Below are positions 11,959 through 23,216 of a stretch of 64,000 nucleotides of DNA, one piece after another. Below the pieces are notes generated by a model that saw nothing but the letters and a program-made list of their open reading frames with translations, had not been told where the DNA came from and did not search any database. The translations under genes and the position numbers were made by a program. Location: NCBI RefSeq assembly GCF_000208745.1, contig NC_030850.1:19257032-19321031 (forward strand), in the 5' to 3' direction. Positions within the stretch are counted from its first letter, which is position 1. Every line of letters begins with the position of its first letter. This stretch comes from Theobroma cacao (taxonomy: Eukaryota > Streptophyta > Magnoliopsida > Malvales > Malvaceae).

Positions 11959-12091
11959 AGCACAAAACCAGCTCATTTCTCTTCATTATGGCCGGCCAAA
12001 GCAAGAACAAAGGAAGAAAAGAAAGAACAAAAACCCTAGAGTGAAAATTCAAGAGAAAATTGGTGGATTTCAAGTAATCAAGCAATCAAAG

Positions 12092-13719
12092 GTAAAATTT
12101 CTTGATTTTGACTTGTGATCTACCTTTCCCATACATTCTTTTGCATTTTCCATGGTTGAATCACATGATTTCATGATGGGTATCTTGTTGGCCGAACACT
12201 TAGAGAGAGATTTTGATGGTTGTTTTGGTTAGATTTTAAGATATTCTAGTGTTTTTAGTTGATTAGTGATGTGTAGCATGAAAATCAAGCAAGAAAAATT
12301 CATGTTCTCCCATCACCCATCATTGGCCGAATTCTCCATGTGGAATATTGATGATGATTTTGATTTTATGTCAAGTGATTTGGTTAAGAATTAGTGATTT
12401 ATGGTGTGAGAATCAAGCTTGAAAAATTATATTGTTAGTGAACCCACCATGGCCGAAATTCCCAAGAGAAAATGTGAAGATGATTTTGCCATATTTCAAG
12501 TTATTTAAATTGTGTTTGATGATTTGGAGTATTGGGATAAAAATGGAATTATTTGGAGTTGAATTGGATGTATTGGCCAATTAATCGGGTGATAGATCGA
12601 ATTAGGCCAATACCATTTTATTTAGGTATACAATTGAACTTATATTAAACACCGTATTTAGATGGTTATCCGAGCGTTTCACATCCCATTTCATGCATTA
12701 GTAAAAAGCCTGAAATAGATTTATATTGGTATGACACAGTATATTGAATTATGTATCGTGTATTGTATATAGGTGGTGAGCCCTCTAACAAGGGTAAAGA
12801 CGTTGTGTTAGAGGATTGAGAATAAGAGTATTTCAGACTCCTGATACAGTGAATAACCTTATCATCATCTTGATTATCTGAAGTGCTTTTTAATTCGTTT
12901 TTGTGATTTTATGGAAAATGAGTTTAAATGGTAAATCTTTATGTTTTATAAGCAAAAATGTGATTAAATGAAATGATTTTATAAAATTGTCATGAAATTG
13001 AATGATGGTTTTGAAAATGGAGTAATTGGAGACTAATTGCTGTGTTATAAATCATGGTTTGAATTGAATGGCTTAATAATATTGGCATGAATGGCTGAAT
13101 TGGTATTTGTGTTGAAATATATGAACTGTGTATTCAGCCTTGAGAGGCTGGATTGTGATATAATTGCCATGTCATGCGGTTGAGATTTTATTGTATGGTG
13201 GGGTTAGCTTGCTGCAGAGGGCGGGTTTCGTGGACCAACCTATTATAGGGGAACAGTAACCCCGTTATATTCTTACCTCGGTCAGGGAGGCGTGTCGGGT
13301 AACTCCCGAGGTACAACTTTAGAGTTCACTTCACGCCAAACCACCACGTGAGGGTGAACTCAGCCAACACCAAGGAACGGCTATGTTTTCAAAATAAAAA
13401 CACGATTTATGCGTACATGAGTTTTTAATAGCCTTAGCAGACTCAGTTGGGATAGCCCCAGGCCAAGGTATCCCTGATAACTGAGTATGAGAATGATTTT
13501 GGCACGAGCCAAGCTTTTCACGAAATCATAAGCCTCGTTGTTTATTTTGGTGAAATAAATCTATTTTATCTTATTAAAATGAGTTCGAAATGCTGTGAAT
13601 CATTTTTATGCTAATTTATTTTATCTGTCTCCATTTACTCAGCTTTAGATATTTTAGATGATATTTGTTTACTCACTGAGATTACGTAATCTCACCACCC
13701 TCCTTTCCACCCTTTTCAG
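12092..13719 (+). other. Predicted intron inside the family B 5' LTR
   Basis: Donor AAAG/GTAAAATTT at 12092. The acceptor is a pyrimidine-rich tract ending CCTTTTCAG/G at 13718-13719, directly behind the palindrome TGAGATTACGTAATCTCA. Both sites recur at equivalent places in the solo LTR at 37213 (donor 37974, acceptor 39575) and, with decay, in the reverse copies. Splicing would join a leader of about 110 nt to the last 620 nt of the LTR and lead into the 157-aa ORF. Intron status is inferred from sequence only. Confidence 0.4.
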
Positions 13720-14344
13720 GCTCAAGATAGTCGGTAGATAGCTCATTTCGTTGAGGGCTACAGTTGGACTTGCATCCTAAAAAATTGTAGGTTTATCGCT
13801 TTTGATATGTTTAGTCGTTCGTGGGCCCACGTGTCACTATAAATTAAATCTTTTGCTTTGGTTATCTGTATTACAATATGTATGAATTTATTTAGCTTTT
13901 ACGCTACTAAAAATTATTTACCGGTAACTTTATAAATATTGTTTTATAAGAAAATAAAATATTTTATTGAATATTTTTATTATATTCAAATAGGTATAGT
14001 TTCACTTCAAATGAATGTTTTAGGCATCTAAACTTATTTTTGATTATGAAATATGTGTTTTCCACTCGTATACTATATTTTTAGCTGGTTTCAAGATTTT
14101 TAAGGAAAAATGACCAAAATGCCCCTGTGAGAAAAAAATTATTTTTCTATTGTTTTGATTTGGAAATAGTTTATAATCTCTCAAAACATGATACTTAACA
14201 ACTTTTGCTCACAGTGGAGGTGCAAAAATTGATATTAAAGCCTTGCGAGGTTCCGGTTGGCATTTCGGGCAATAAATGTCTATTGGAACGTCACGACGGT
14301 TGTCACGGGCTCGAGGTTAGTACCGAGTTCGTTGACAATTATAG

Positions 14345-14357
14345 TGGTATCAGAGCC
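14345..14357 (+). other. Primer-binding site, tRNA-Met type
   Basis: TGGTATCAGAGCC begins 7 bp after the 5' LTR end. This is the standard PBS complementary to the 3' end of initiator tRNA-Met in plant LTR retrotransposons. Confidence 0.9.
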
Positions 14358-14582
14358 TTTGGTTTTAAAGATCAGAGCATAGAGCTTTTGGTGTTAAAGT
14401 TAATCTAAAAATTTACAGTGTCAGTGTGGCCCCAAGTTAAGTTAAGTATGTTAAGTCAGGTTAGGTTGAATAGAATGCATGCATTTGGACATAGAAACCT
14501 ACCTACTATTGTGATGCGTAAATAATTAAGAAATTACTGCTTGATTGCATTTATGTTTTGAGGTGCACTGGTTGCACACACC

Positions 14583-15056
14583 ATGCCGAGGAGAGACGGT
14601 AGTCCCGATGCCTCTCATAGTATTAGCGAGGGATCGTTAGATTCTACTGCTAGGAGCCGATGGCAACCTAAACCAAGTAGTTCAGAAAGTGCTGATAGTA
14701 ATGACATTAATATAAACATGAGAAATTCCCTTTTGAAAGAATCTAGGGAATACGCTAAAGAAAGGGGGAAAATAATGATAGCCAAAGGAGATTATCATCC
14801 TAGGAAGGTACCTGTACCCGTTGTTCAACACTTTCCTCCAAGCTGTGGGATAAATGTAAAGGAACAACAAGAAAAGAATAAGGAGAAAGTAATTGTTGTA
14901 AATTATCCCCGTAGGAAGGTGAACGTTGTACGACATTTTCCTCTTGGATGTGGAATAGGTGCTGCACCTATGAGTGACGAAGAATGCAAGAGAATACAGC
15001 AAGCTTGGATTGAGGAACAAAGGAGAAAATCTCAGGAGGAGGAGGACCTGGAGTAG
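14583..15056 (+). CDS. 157-aa small ORF of the non-autonomous element; no known domain
   Basis: The only sizeable plus-strand frame in the internal region, starting 226 bp behind the PBS where gag would normally begin. The N-terminus is basic then Ser-rich (MPRRDGS, a patch SSSESADS). Residues about 75-93 and 115-133 are two copies of one module, roughly Y-x-P-R-K-V-x-V-V-x-H-F-P-x-x-C-G-I (VVQHFPPSCGI and VVRHFPLGCGI), joined by a Lys/Glu linker. The C-terminus is charged and ends in acidic residues (EEEDLE). No transmembrane segment, CCHC knuckle or protease motif is visible. A related 128-aa ORF stands at the same place in the family C element (54142-54528), sharing a D-S-T-x-x-S-R stretch, EKV, KVxVVRxFP and an acidic tail. 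I infer real coding and perhaps RNA- or Gag-binding; function unknown. It could also be a remnant of a gag N-terminus. Confidence 0.6.
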   Translation: MPRRDGSPDASHSISEGSLDSTARSRWQPKPSSSESADSNDININMRNSLLKESREYAKERGKIMIAKGDYHPRKVPVPVVQHFPPSCGINVKEQQEKNKEKVIVVNYPRRKVNVVRHFPLGCGIGAAPMSDEECKRIQQAWIEEQRRKSQEEEDLE

Positions 15057-18000
15057 AATATTCCAATATGTTCAGACTAAGATGATAATCTTAATGGTAC
15101 TTAATATTTTCATAGGATTTTGTACTACTTTAACTCTAGGTAGATGTAGTGTAAAGGAGATAATAGTTATTTGAACAAAGAAGTTAATAGTTTGGCTTTT
15201 AAAGTGTATGACTAGAATGTGTTATAAAGTAGCTGTTTAAGTGACTGGAGGTATATAGGAATCTTTTGGTAGGACAAAAGTGGATTAGCATTATGACTAT
15301 TAAGGAAAGATGTTTACCTTAGTGGCATGGTTGATCATCTTAGATAATTATTGAAGACTGATGTCGAAAGTCATTAATGATTTAAGCAATCACCCTAATT
15401 AACAATGAATATATTTTGCAGTACTAAGAAATGGATACTGATTAACATGATGAACTTTTGGGGGTGGTAACCCTAGATTTTGACGAGGTATAAAAGACCA
15501 TTTGAATTGATGATGTTTGTTGGAAATTATTACTTATCGTAGTATGTGAGTTTTGATATGATTCCGAATGCAAAGCTAAATAAATAAAATTCTGGTTTAT
15601 GGGACAAATTGTATCAAAGAAGATGATTCTCGAGCAAACACATTGAACTAGGGGACTATGTTATAATAAGCGGGTTCAGTGTGTTGTAATTGCACAGGAT
15701 ATTGGGAGACAGTGTGGTAAGATTAACAATCAATCATGGAGATGTGAAATTGGGAATCTTAATTGTAGTTACGATTTGAAAGGCTATGGAAGAAATCAAT
15801 GAGGCTCTAGATGACATTTTGAGCGATTAATGTGATAAAGTCAAAGATTGTAAGCTTGAGGGTGGAGGAAGTATAAAATGATGCCATAACATTATAGGAA
15901 GATAATGTAATACAAATATGGTCCATTAGAGATAAATGAAGGAACTTGAAAAAGATAAATTTTTGATTAATAAGGATTGTGAGTATAAATGTAGTGAAAG
16001 ACGAACTATTTTTGTGGTCTTTGTATTGGAAGTTAATAAACTATTGGAGTTATAAGACAAGGAAGATGATCAAAAATGGATAATGAAAATAGTTGGACAC
16101 CATAAATAATAAGTAATTATGTGTATGATGATGTATATATTGTGAATTCATTACACCATATGGGAAAGATGTCCTGAGGTGGGACTTGAAATATGTGGAT
16201 TTTTGTATATGCTCTAGGAGGGAACTTCTGCATCCTAAATTCGAGATATCTTGATCTTATAACTGCAAAGACGAGATGTAATAATTAAGTGAATTATCCA
16301 CTTTATAAATGTAATTGGTTAAGAACCCTTTACGGCTAGAAAGCATGAGCAAATTGGGAGTGGCATGAAGATGAAACTCACGAGTTGAAGAATGGTCATT
16401 GGTTTTGATGCTAAGCTTTGTTGTTTGGAGTCTTAAGTGCATTGGGGAGGTATTAAGATAAAGATGATGAATGAAATTGCAAAGTTTGTTTATTGCCTTA
16501 TATATTGGCATGTAAGAGAAAGAAAAGTTAGAGAGTTTTTGAGATGGCTACATAAAAATAAATTAACATGTGGAGTGTTAAGATGAATAATATGATGACT
16601 GAAGTCAAATCTTAAGAAATAAAGAAGACAAAAGATTAAGCCTTGTTAAATACTAAAGAGAAAGCGAGTGAAAAGTTAGATGAATGTATGAGATATTGAT
16701 AAGAGATGTCAATACCAAGTGATGAAAGTGTGAATAAAGATTTCAAGGATGATATAGCAAATGAGTTTATATAGAATATTGTTACGAGAATTTACAAATC
16801 TTGTCTTGACTTTGTTGAAAAGAAAGGATTAGTAACAACACAAGTAAACTAGGTGACATGCTAGAAACCCTTGGAGATAAATTGAAGCATTAGTAGTTGG
16901 GCATGCCTTTATGGAAATGATATGCTCGGAGTGTGAAAGAGCAAATAAGTGATTAAGTGTTTCAAGAATGTTTAAACGCCTTTGAGAAAGAATTATAAAT
17001 TATACGTGATGAGCATAAGATGCGTGACTTTGAAACTTGCTAAGGAGCCAAATGGCTAAGTCTTGGGTTAAGTGATCACCTGCTGTGAGACATAAGTTTA
17101 AGATAGATATCTCCAAGGAAATACTCAAGAGAATTTTTGCCATGGATCTCGTGAAAGCAAGCACTAAGGTATGTGGTTATAAAAAGGAAGCTGTAAGCTG
17201 AGAGTGATATTAGTATTAATATTGAAAAGTACTTGAGGAGAATCTATTTTCAAGTCTTACAATTTCAAGTACAATTTGTAAATTGGTTAAGGAAGAATGA
17301 TGTTATATTCGTATGAAAGAGTGGAACAAAGGATGATAAAAGTTGACCTTGATAATGAAGTCGGATAATGAAACTTTCCTAATATATTATGGAAATTAGA
17401 ATTCGAAAATGCTTGAGGCATACATGATTCAAATGAGTCTGAGTTTTAAGTGACAAATCAATATCGGAATACAAGAAGGATACAAGGTAATGTAGAGGCA
17501 TGAAGGATAATCGAGGAAAAAGGATGACTCTTAGGAATTGTGGTATTGCATAAGATGCAATGATCAAGTTAAGATAAATCTTTAAGGCATCAATGGGATT
17601 ATAAAACATACACGCATAATAGATTATAATTCAATGGAGATGACATTATGATGCAATGATATATAGTATAAGGAAACTTAAGCATATAATTGGAAATGAT
17701 AAGAAGAGAGTATAAGTATGTAAATGATGTGTGACTATGCACAGGCATGATGAGAATTTGTATGAATTATGAAGATTATTCTATTGAATCTTGGTTGTGG
17801 ATAGGAATGAACAAAGAGAAATTAGTCTGAAGGCATTTGAAAATAGAGACGCGTATACATAATGAGGAATATGGACATTTGAATGTGCGTGTATACGTAT
17901 GTGTGGAGTTAGTGATGTACTCAACTAAAGTGAAGAATGGTTTTAGTGGTTCAAGATTTGAACTCAATCTATTTGATGAGTTGTATAGATAATGTAACGA

Positions 18001-18640
18001 ATCAAGAATCTTATTAGAAGTCGATTTATGATGACCAAAGGAATTTTGGGGAAATAGTTAAAGGAATGTAATCTATAGTGCGATTAAGCCATATGAGATG
18101 GATTAATAGGATTAAGAAGATTGAAATTTCCTAAATGCAAGGTAAACATAAAGTATGTGGAAATAATTGAAGCCATTAATCTTCCCTAACGCTGAGGATA
18201 TGTACAGGAATGAGTATGGCGTGTTAATGATGTTATGAATTACACAATATTGTATGAGGATAGGATGATTGAATGAATGTCGAGAAATTTGATATGGAAT
18301 GAAGTAATAAGATAGTGATTGGTATACCGAAATAAGTATAAAATGCGATCAAAATTGATATGATTGAGATGGAGTTATGGTTCCAGTTTAAGGATAGTAA
18401 TAGAAACATGCTTGGTGTCTCAATATAAGATATCATAATTATGAAGGTTACTGTTGATCTGAGTTTAAAGGATAATAATAGACATAAGTGAAGTACTCGA
18501 GTTAAATTGGAGGTAAATGAGGTGAACAAATTGAAATTCCCTATAAAGGGGAGGACATAAGAAGTCGAGCATTAGATGAGAAAATAATACCCTCACCTTT
18601 TCTTTGAGTTCAGTAAATGAAATTTTGAGGTCAAAATTTT
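15057..18640 (+). other. Conserved internal region without gag-pol
   Basis: 3.6 kb with no frame above about 100 codons on the plus strand and no retroviral motif in any frame. Long colinear stretches nevertheless match 54530-57520 in the family C element. Examples are ATTAATAAGGATTGTGAGTATAA, GATGTCCTGAGGTGGGACTT, TGAGATGGCTACAT and AAAGGATTAGTAACAACACAA-type blocks in the same order. Such conservation without coding suggests RNA-level function, or shared recent ancestry. Confidence 0.7.
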
Positions 18641-18645
18641 ATTTT

Positions 18646-18653
18646 AAGGGGGG
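18646..18653 (+). other. Polypurine tract of family B element
   Basis: AAGGGGGG, followed by TAGTGC and the 3' LTR start at 18660; the usual plus-strand primer position. Confidence 0.85.
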
Positions 18654-18659
18654 TAGTGC

Positions 18660-21643
18660 TGTCAAACCCAGCTCTATAATATGTTTATTATGTCATTCTT
18701 ACATAAGAATGCATGTTTGTTTACTTGGGTACCTCGAAAATCGTTAAAGGATGGCAATGTACCAAATAGTACAATTAAGTTGAATTAAGCCTCGAACTAG
18801 TCCAAATAGAGATTTTAAGATGAAATTGAGAATTTTAAGACCCCAAAATGACTTAAAATGGTGATTCGGAGTTCGAGGACTGATTTGGAGTCAAATTGAA
18901 ATTTTCATGACCTAGGGGCAAAATGGTCATTTTGCCACCCGAGATTAAGATGTGAGTGTTGGATGAAATTTTTAACTAAGATTGATCATTTGGAGTTTAA
19001 TTTGAGTTTGAGAAGTGAAGAATTTGAATTTCGACATTTTTCTGAGTATAAGGGTAAAATAGTCATTTTGCCACCCCAGGGGCAAAATTGTAATTTTACA
19101 GCACCCAACACTTGTCCAGCACATGGATTTTACCCAATATTATCATGGATAATTGAAGGATTTTATGTGGTGGAGAAAGAAAGCTTAATAGTTAAGAATT
19201 TAAAAATGGACCAATGGTAAGGTGACAAGTGTCAAGCTTTTATTTTTTTATTATTTTTCTTATAAATTAGCACAAAACTAGCCCATTTCTCTCATTATGG
19301 CCAGCCAAAGCAAGAACAAAGGAAGAAAAGAAAGAACAAAAACCCTAGAGTGAAAATTCAAGAGAAAATTGGTGGATTTCAAGTAATCAAGCAATCAAAG
19401 GTAAAATTTCTTGATTTTGACTTGTGATCTACCTTTCCCATACATTCTTTTGCATTTTCCATGGTTGAATCACATGATTTCATGATGGGTATCTTGTTGG
19501 CCGAACACTTAGAGAGAGATTTTGATGGTTGTTTTGGTTAGATTTTAAGATATTCTAGTGTTTTTAGTTGATTGGTGATGTGTAGCATGAAAATCAAGCA
19601 AGAAAAATTCATGTTCTCCCATCACCCATCATTGGCCGAATTCTCCATGTGGAATATTGATGACGATTTTGATTTTATTTCAAGTGATTTGGTTAGGAAT
19701 TAGTGATTTATGGTGTGAGAATCAAGCTTGAAAAATTATATTATTAGTGAACCCACCACGGTCGAAATTCCCAAGAGAAAATGTGAAAATGATTTTGCCA
19801 TATTTCAAGTTATTTAAATTGTGTTTGATGATTTGGAGTATTGGGAGAAAAATGGAATTATTTGGAGTTCAATTGGATGTATTAGGCAATTAATCGGGTG
19901 CTAGATCGAATTAGGCCAATACCATTTTATTTAGGTACACAATTGAACTTATATTGAACACCGTATTTAGATGGTTACCCGCGCATTTCACATCCCATTT
20001 CATGCATTAGTAAAAAGCTTGAAATAGATTTATAATGGTATGAAATAGTATATTAAATTATGTGTCGTGTATTGTATATAGGTGGTGAGCCCTCTAACAA
20101 GGGTAAAGACGTTGTGTTAGAGGACTAAAAATAGGAGTATTTCAAACTCCTGATACAGTGAGTAACCTTATCATCATCTTGATTATCTGAAGTGAATTTT
20201 AATTCGTTTTTGTGATTTTATGAAAAATGAGTTTAAATGGTAAATCTTTATGTTTTATAAGCAAAAATGTGATTAAATGAAATGATTTTATAAAATTGTC
20301 TTGAAATTGAATGACGGTTTTGAAAATGGAGTAATTAAAGACTAATTGCTGTGTTATAAATCATGGTTTGAATTGAATGGCTTAACAATATTGGCATGAA
20401 TGGCTGAATTGGTATTTGTGTTGAAATATATGAACTGTGTATTTAGCCTTGAGAGGCTGGATTGTGATATAATTGTCATGTCATGAGGTTGAGATTTTAT
20501 TGTATGGTGGGTTTACCTTGCTGCAGTGGGCGGGTTTTGTGGACCAGCCTATTAAAGGGGCATGGTAACCCCATTATATTCTTACCTCGGTCAGAGAGGC
20601 GTGTAGGGTAACTCTTGAGGTACAACTTTAGAGTTCACTTCATGCCAAACCACCACGTGAGGGTGAACTCAGCCAACGCCAAGGAACGACCATGTTTTCA
20701 AAATAAAAACATGATTTATGCGTACATGACTTTTTAATAGCCTTGGCGGACTCGGTTGGGATAGGCCCAAGCCAAGGTATCCCTGATAACTGAGTATGAG
20801 AATGATTTTGGCACGAGCCAAGCTTTTTAGGAAATCATAAGCCTCGTTGTTTATTTTGGTGAAATGAATCTATTTTGTCTTATTAAAATGAGTTCGAAAT
20901 GCTGTGAATCATTTTTATGCTAATCTATTTTAGCTGTCTCCATTTACTCGACTTTAGATATTTTAGATGATATTTGTTTACTCATTGGGATTATGTAATC
21001 TCACCACCCTCTTTTTCACCCCTTCCAAGCTTAGGATAGTCGGTAGGTAGCTCATTTCGTTGAGGGCTACAGTTGGACTTGCATCCTCAAAAACTGTAGG
21101 TTTACCACTTTTGATACTTTTGGTCGTTCGTGGGCCCGCGTGTCACTGTAAATTAAATCTTATGCTTTGGTTATCTGTATTACAGTATGTATGAATTTAT
21201 TTAGCTTTTACGCTATAAAAATTATTTACTGGCAACTCTATAAATATTGTTTTATATGAAAATAGAATATTTTATTGAATATTTTTATTATATTCAAGTA
21301 AGTATAGTTTCACTTTAAATGAATGTTTTAAACATCTAAACTTATTTTTGATTATGAAATATGTGTTTTCCACTTGTATACTACATTTTTAGCTGGTTTC
21401 GAGATTTTTGAGGAAAAATGACCAAAATGCCCCTGTGAGAAAAAAATTATTTTTCTATTGTTTTTATTTGGAAATTGTTTATAATCTCTCAAAACATGAT
21501 ACTTAACAATTGTTGCTCACAGGGGAGGTGTGAAAATTGATATTAAAGCCTTGCGAGGTTCCGATTGGCATTCCGAGCAATGAATGTCTATCGGGACGTC
21601 GTGGCAGTTGTCATGGGCTCGAGGGGAGTACCGGGTGATGACA
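18660..21643 (+). repeat. 3' LTR of family B element
   Basis: Starts TGTCAAACCC and ends TGATGACA, and aligns with the 5' LTR over its full length. The donor-like site is kept (19401). The acceptor region near 21029 has lost its CAG (TTCCAAG), and the palindrome is degraded (20985-21003). Confidence 0.9.
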
Positions 21644-21784
21644 TTATATGCTATAAAAAAGGGTATGAAATAATGTGTATTGCATTGAATATTGAGAAAA
21701 CTTGATTATTGTCAATATGTTTGATTTAATGTACAATATGGCTTGAGTGGATCTTCCTTGTGGCAGTGAAAACCCAATAGATTT

Positions 21785-21835
21785 TATCTGGCCAGAATTT
21801 CACTGCAGTGAGATGCCTTTTCACTGCAGTGAGAA
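21785..21835 (+). repeat. TTTCACTGCAGTGAGA palindrome pair
   Basis: Two copies (TTCACTGCAGTGAGA and TTTTCACTGCAGTGAGAA) in the second family A LTR, equivalent to the GCTGCAG palindromes in its sister LTR. Confidence 0.7.
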
Positions 21836-23216
21836 TCAATCTATAATGCTTGACTTGCTTGAATTCTACTAAAGTTTTCACTCTTCAACTTTTTTTTTTT
21901 TGTGGTTCATGGATCCTTTATCATCAAGTGATTAAACAACCAGGGGTTTGAATGAGGGGTTTTTAACAAGAATTAAACTAAATTGCATTGTTTTTGAACT
22001 TAAGTGCATCGTGATTTCTAAACTTCCCTTATCGTTGCTTGTTCCCTTCCTATGTTCACTCACTGAGTTTATACTCACGTTTTTAAGCTTCATGTTTTAG
22101 GTTTTCTGAGTCAAATGTGATTGGATCCTAGGACGAGATGTTCATCCCTATCCATTGCTCGGTAGAATGTGATACTAAGTGTTAGCAATCATGCCCAAAG
22201 TCACTCCGCTGATGGTCAAGGTCTAATTATGTGTATATGAATACTTGTTGTGAAATGCTAAGATTCATTTGTCAAGCTATATATATGTATAGTATGGATG
22301 ATGATGCTATTCTGAATGCATAATTAGGTTGTATGAATTGTTTTCAAAGGAACTATATTTGAACATTACAAATTTTGGAGTTTAAAGAAATATGGATTAA
22401 TGTATAAGATTATATAAATAGGCTTGCTTGGGCTTAGTGGGTTGAACCCATTGGGCTCTTGCGCCGGTCATGGCCTGGGAATTGGGTTGTGACAGATTTG
22501 TGCTCGAATTTCACCGTAGCGAAAATTCATTCTCGCTGCAGCGGAGGATCAATCTATTTCGCTTGACTTGCTTGAATGCTACTAAAGATTTCACTCATTC
22601 AAATTCTTTGTTGTTCATGGATTCTTCATCATCAAGTGATTAAACAACTAAGGGTTTAAATGAGGGGTTTTAATAAGAATTAAACTAAATTGCATTGTTT
22701 TTAAAATAAGTTCATCATGTTTTCTAAACTTTCTATACTGCTTGCTTGTTCCCTTCTTATGGTCACTCACTGAGTTTATACTCACTTTTTTAAACTTCAT
22801 GTTTTAGGTTTTTGAGTAAAAGGTGACTAGATCCTAGGACGAGGTGATCCTCCCTATCCATTGTTCGGTAGGTTTGCCATGATACCAAGTGTTAGCACCC
22901 ACGCCGAGAGTCACTCCGCTGATAGTTAGAGTCTTTGAATGTGTACATGTAATCTAGATGTAATTTGCTAAGAATCGTTTGGTAAACTATTTATGTATAT
23001 TATGATTGATGAACACCATTATGAGTATAAGCTTGGATTTTATGGATTGATTTCAATGAAGCATTATTTGAACATTATGAGTTATAGATCTTAAAAGGGA
23101 ATATGGATGATAAATGGGCTAATGTACAGGTTTATACAGGAAGGCTTGCTAGGGCCTAGTGGGCTATGCCTATTGAGCCCTTGCGCCGGTCATGGCTCCG
23201 AAATTGGGCTGTGATA

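Larger units (their letters stand above)
11350..14337 (+). repeat. 5' LTR of family B element
   Basis: TG...CA termini (TGTCAAGCCC to GTTGACA). It contains a TATA-like TATAAATT at 11951-11958, a purine-rich leader starting near 11988, a splice-donor-like site at 12092, two 130-bp imperfect repeats carrying TTGGCCGAA (about 12270-12490), a stem CCTCTAACA/TGTTAGAGG near 12782-12820, a G-box CACGTG at 13345-13350, the palindrome TGAGATTACGTAATCTCA at 13677-13694 and an acceptor-like site at 13719. Confidence 0.9.
11350..21643 (+). mobile_element. Complete non-autonomous family B LTR retrotransposon (LARD-like), TSD TTATA
   Basis: Full element of 10294 bp with two near-identical LTRs (2988 and 2984 bp), both starting TGTCAA-CCCAGCTCTAT and ending TGACA. 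TTATA flanks both sides (11345-11349 and 21644-21648). A PBS follows the 5' LTR and a PPT precedes the 3' LTR. The internal region (about 4.3 kb) has no gag, protease, RT, RNase H or integrase, only one 157-aa ORF near its start. Length and design resemble large retrotransposon derivatives. Mobilisation would need proteins from an autonomous partner, plausibly a chromovirus judging by the LTR style. The two LTRs differ by scattered, mostly transition, changes. Confidence 0.9.
9532..22494 (+). mobile_element. Second family A solo LTR, TSD GATTT
   Basis: Starts TGTAATACCCC at 9532 and ends TTGGGTTGTGACA at 22494. GATTT flanks both ends (9527-9531 and 22495-22499). After removal of the element at 11350-21643 about 2.66 kb remain, close to the host family A LTR it sits in. 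It was therefore inserted into a member of its own family, in the same orientation. Confidence 0.9.
4791..23216 (+). mobile_element. Family A solo LTR, outermost of the nest, TSD GGGAA
   Basis: Starts TGTGACACCC at 4791 and ends GGGCTGTGATA at 23216. The same 5-mer GGGAA flanks both ends (4786-4790 and 23217-23221), which fixes the unit despite 16 kb of inserts. With the inserts at 5121-8026 and 9532-22494 removed, about 2.55 kb of LTR remain. No internal region survives, so this is a solo LTR from unequal or intra-element recombination. Its last part (22500-23216) aligns with the end of the second family A LTR (to 22494). Terminal CA is changed to TA. Confidence 0.85.

Noticed and set aside
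11988..12044. 18-codon ATG frame in the LTR leader
   Set aside because: Present in both LTRs of the full element, but the solo LTR at 37213 has a different, longer Lys/Arg-rich frame. Probably a chance uORF in a purine-rich leader.
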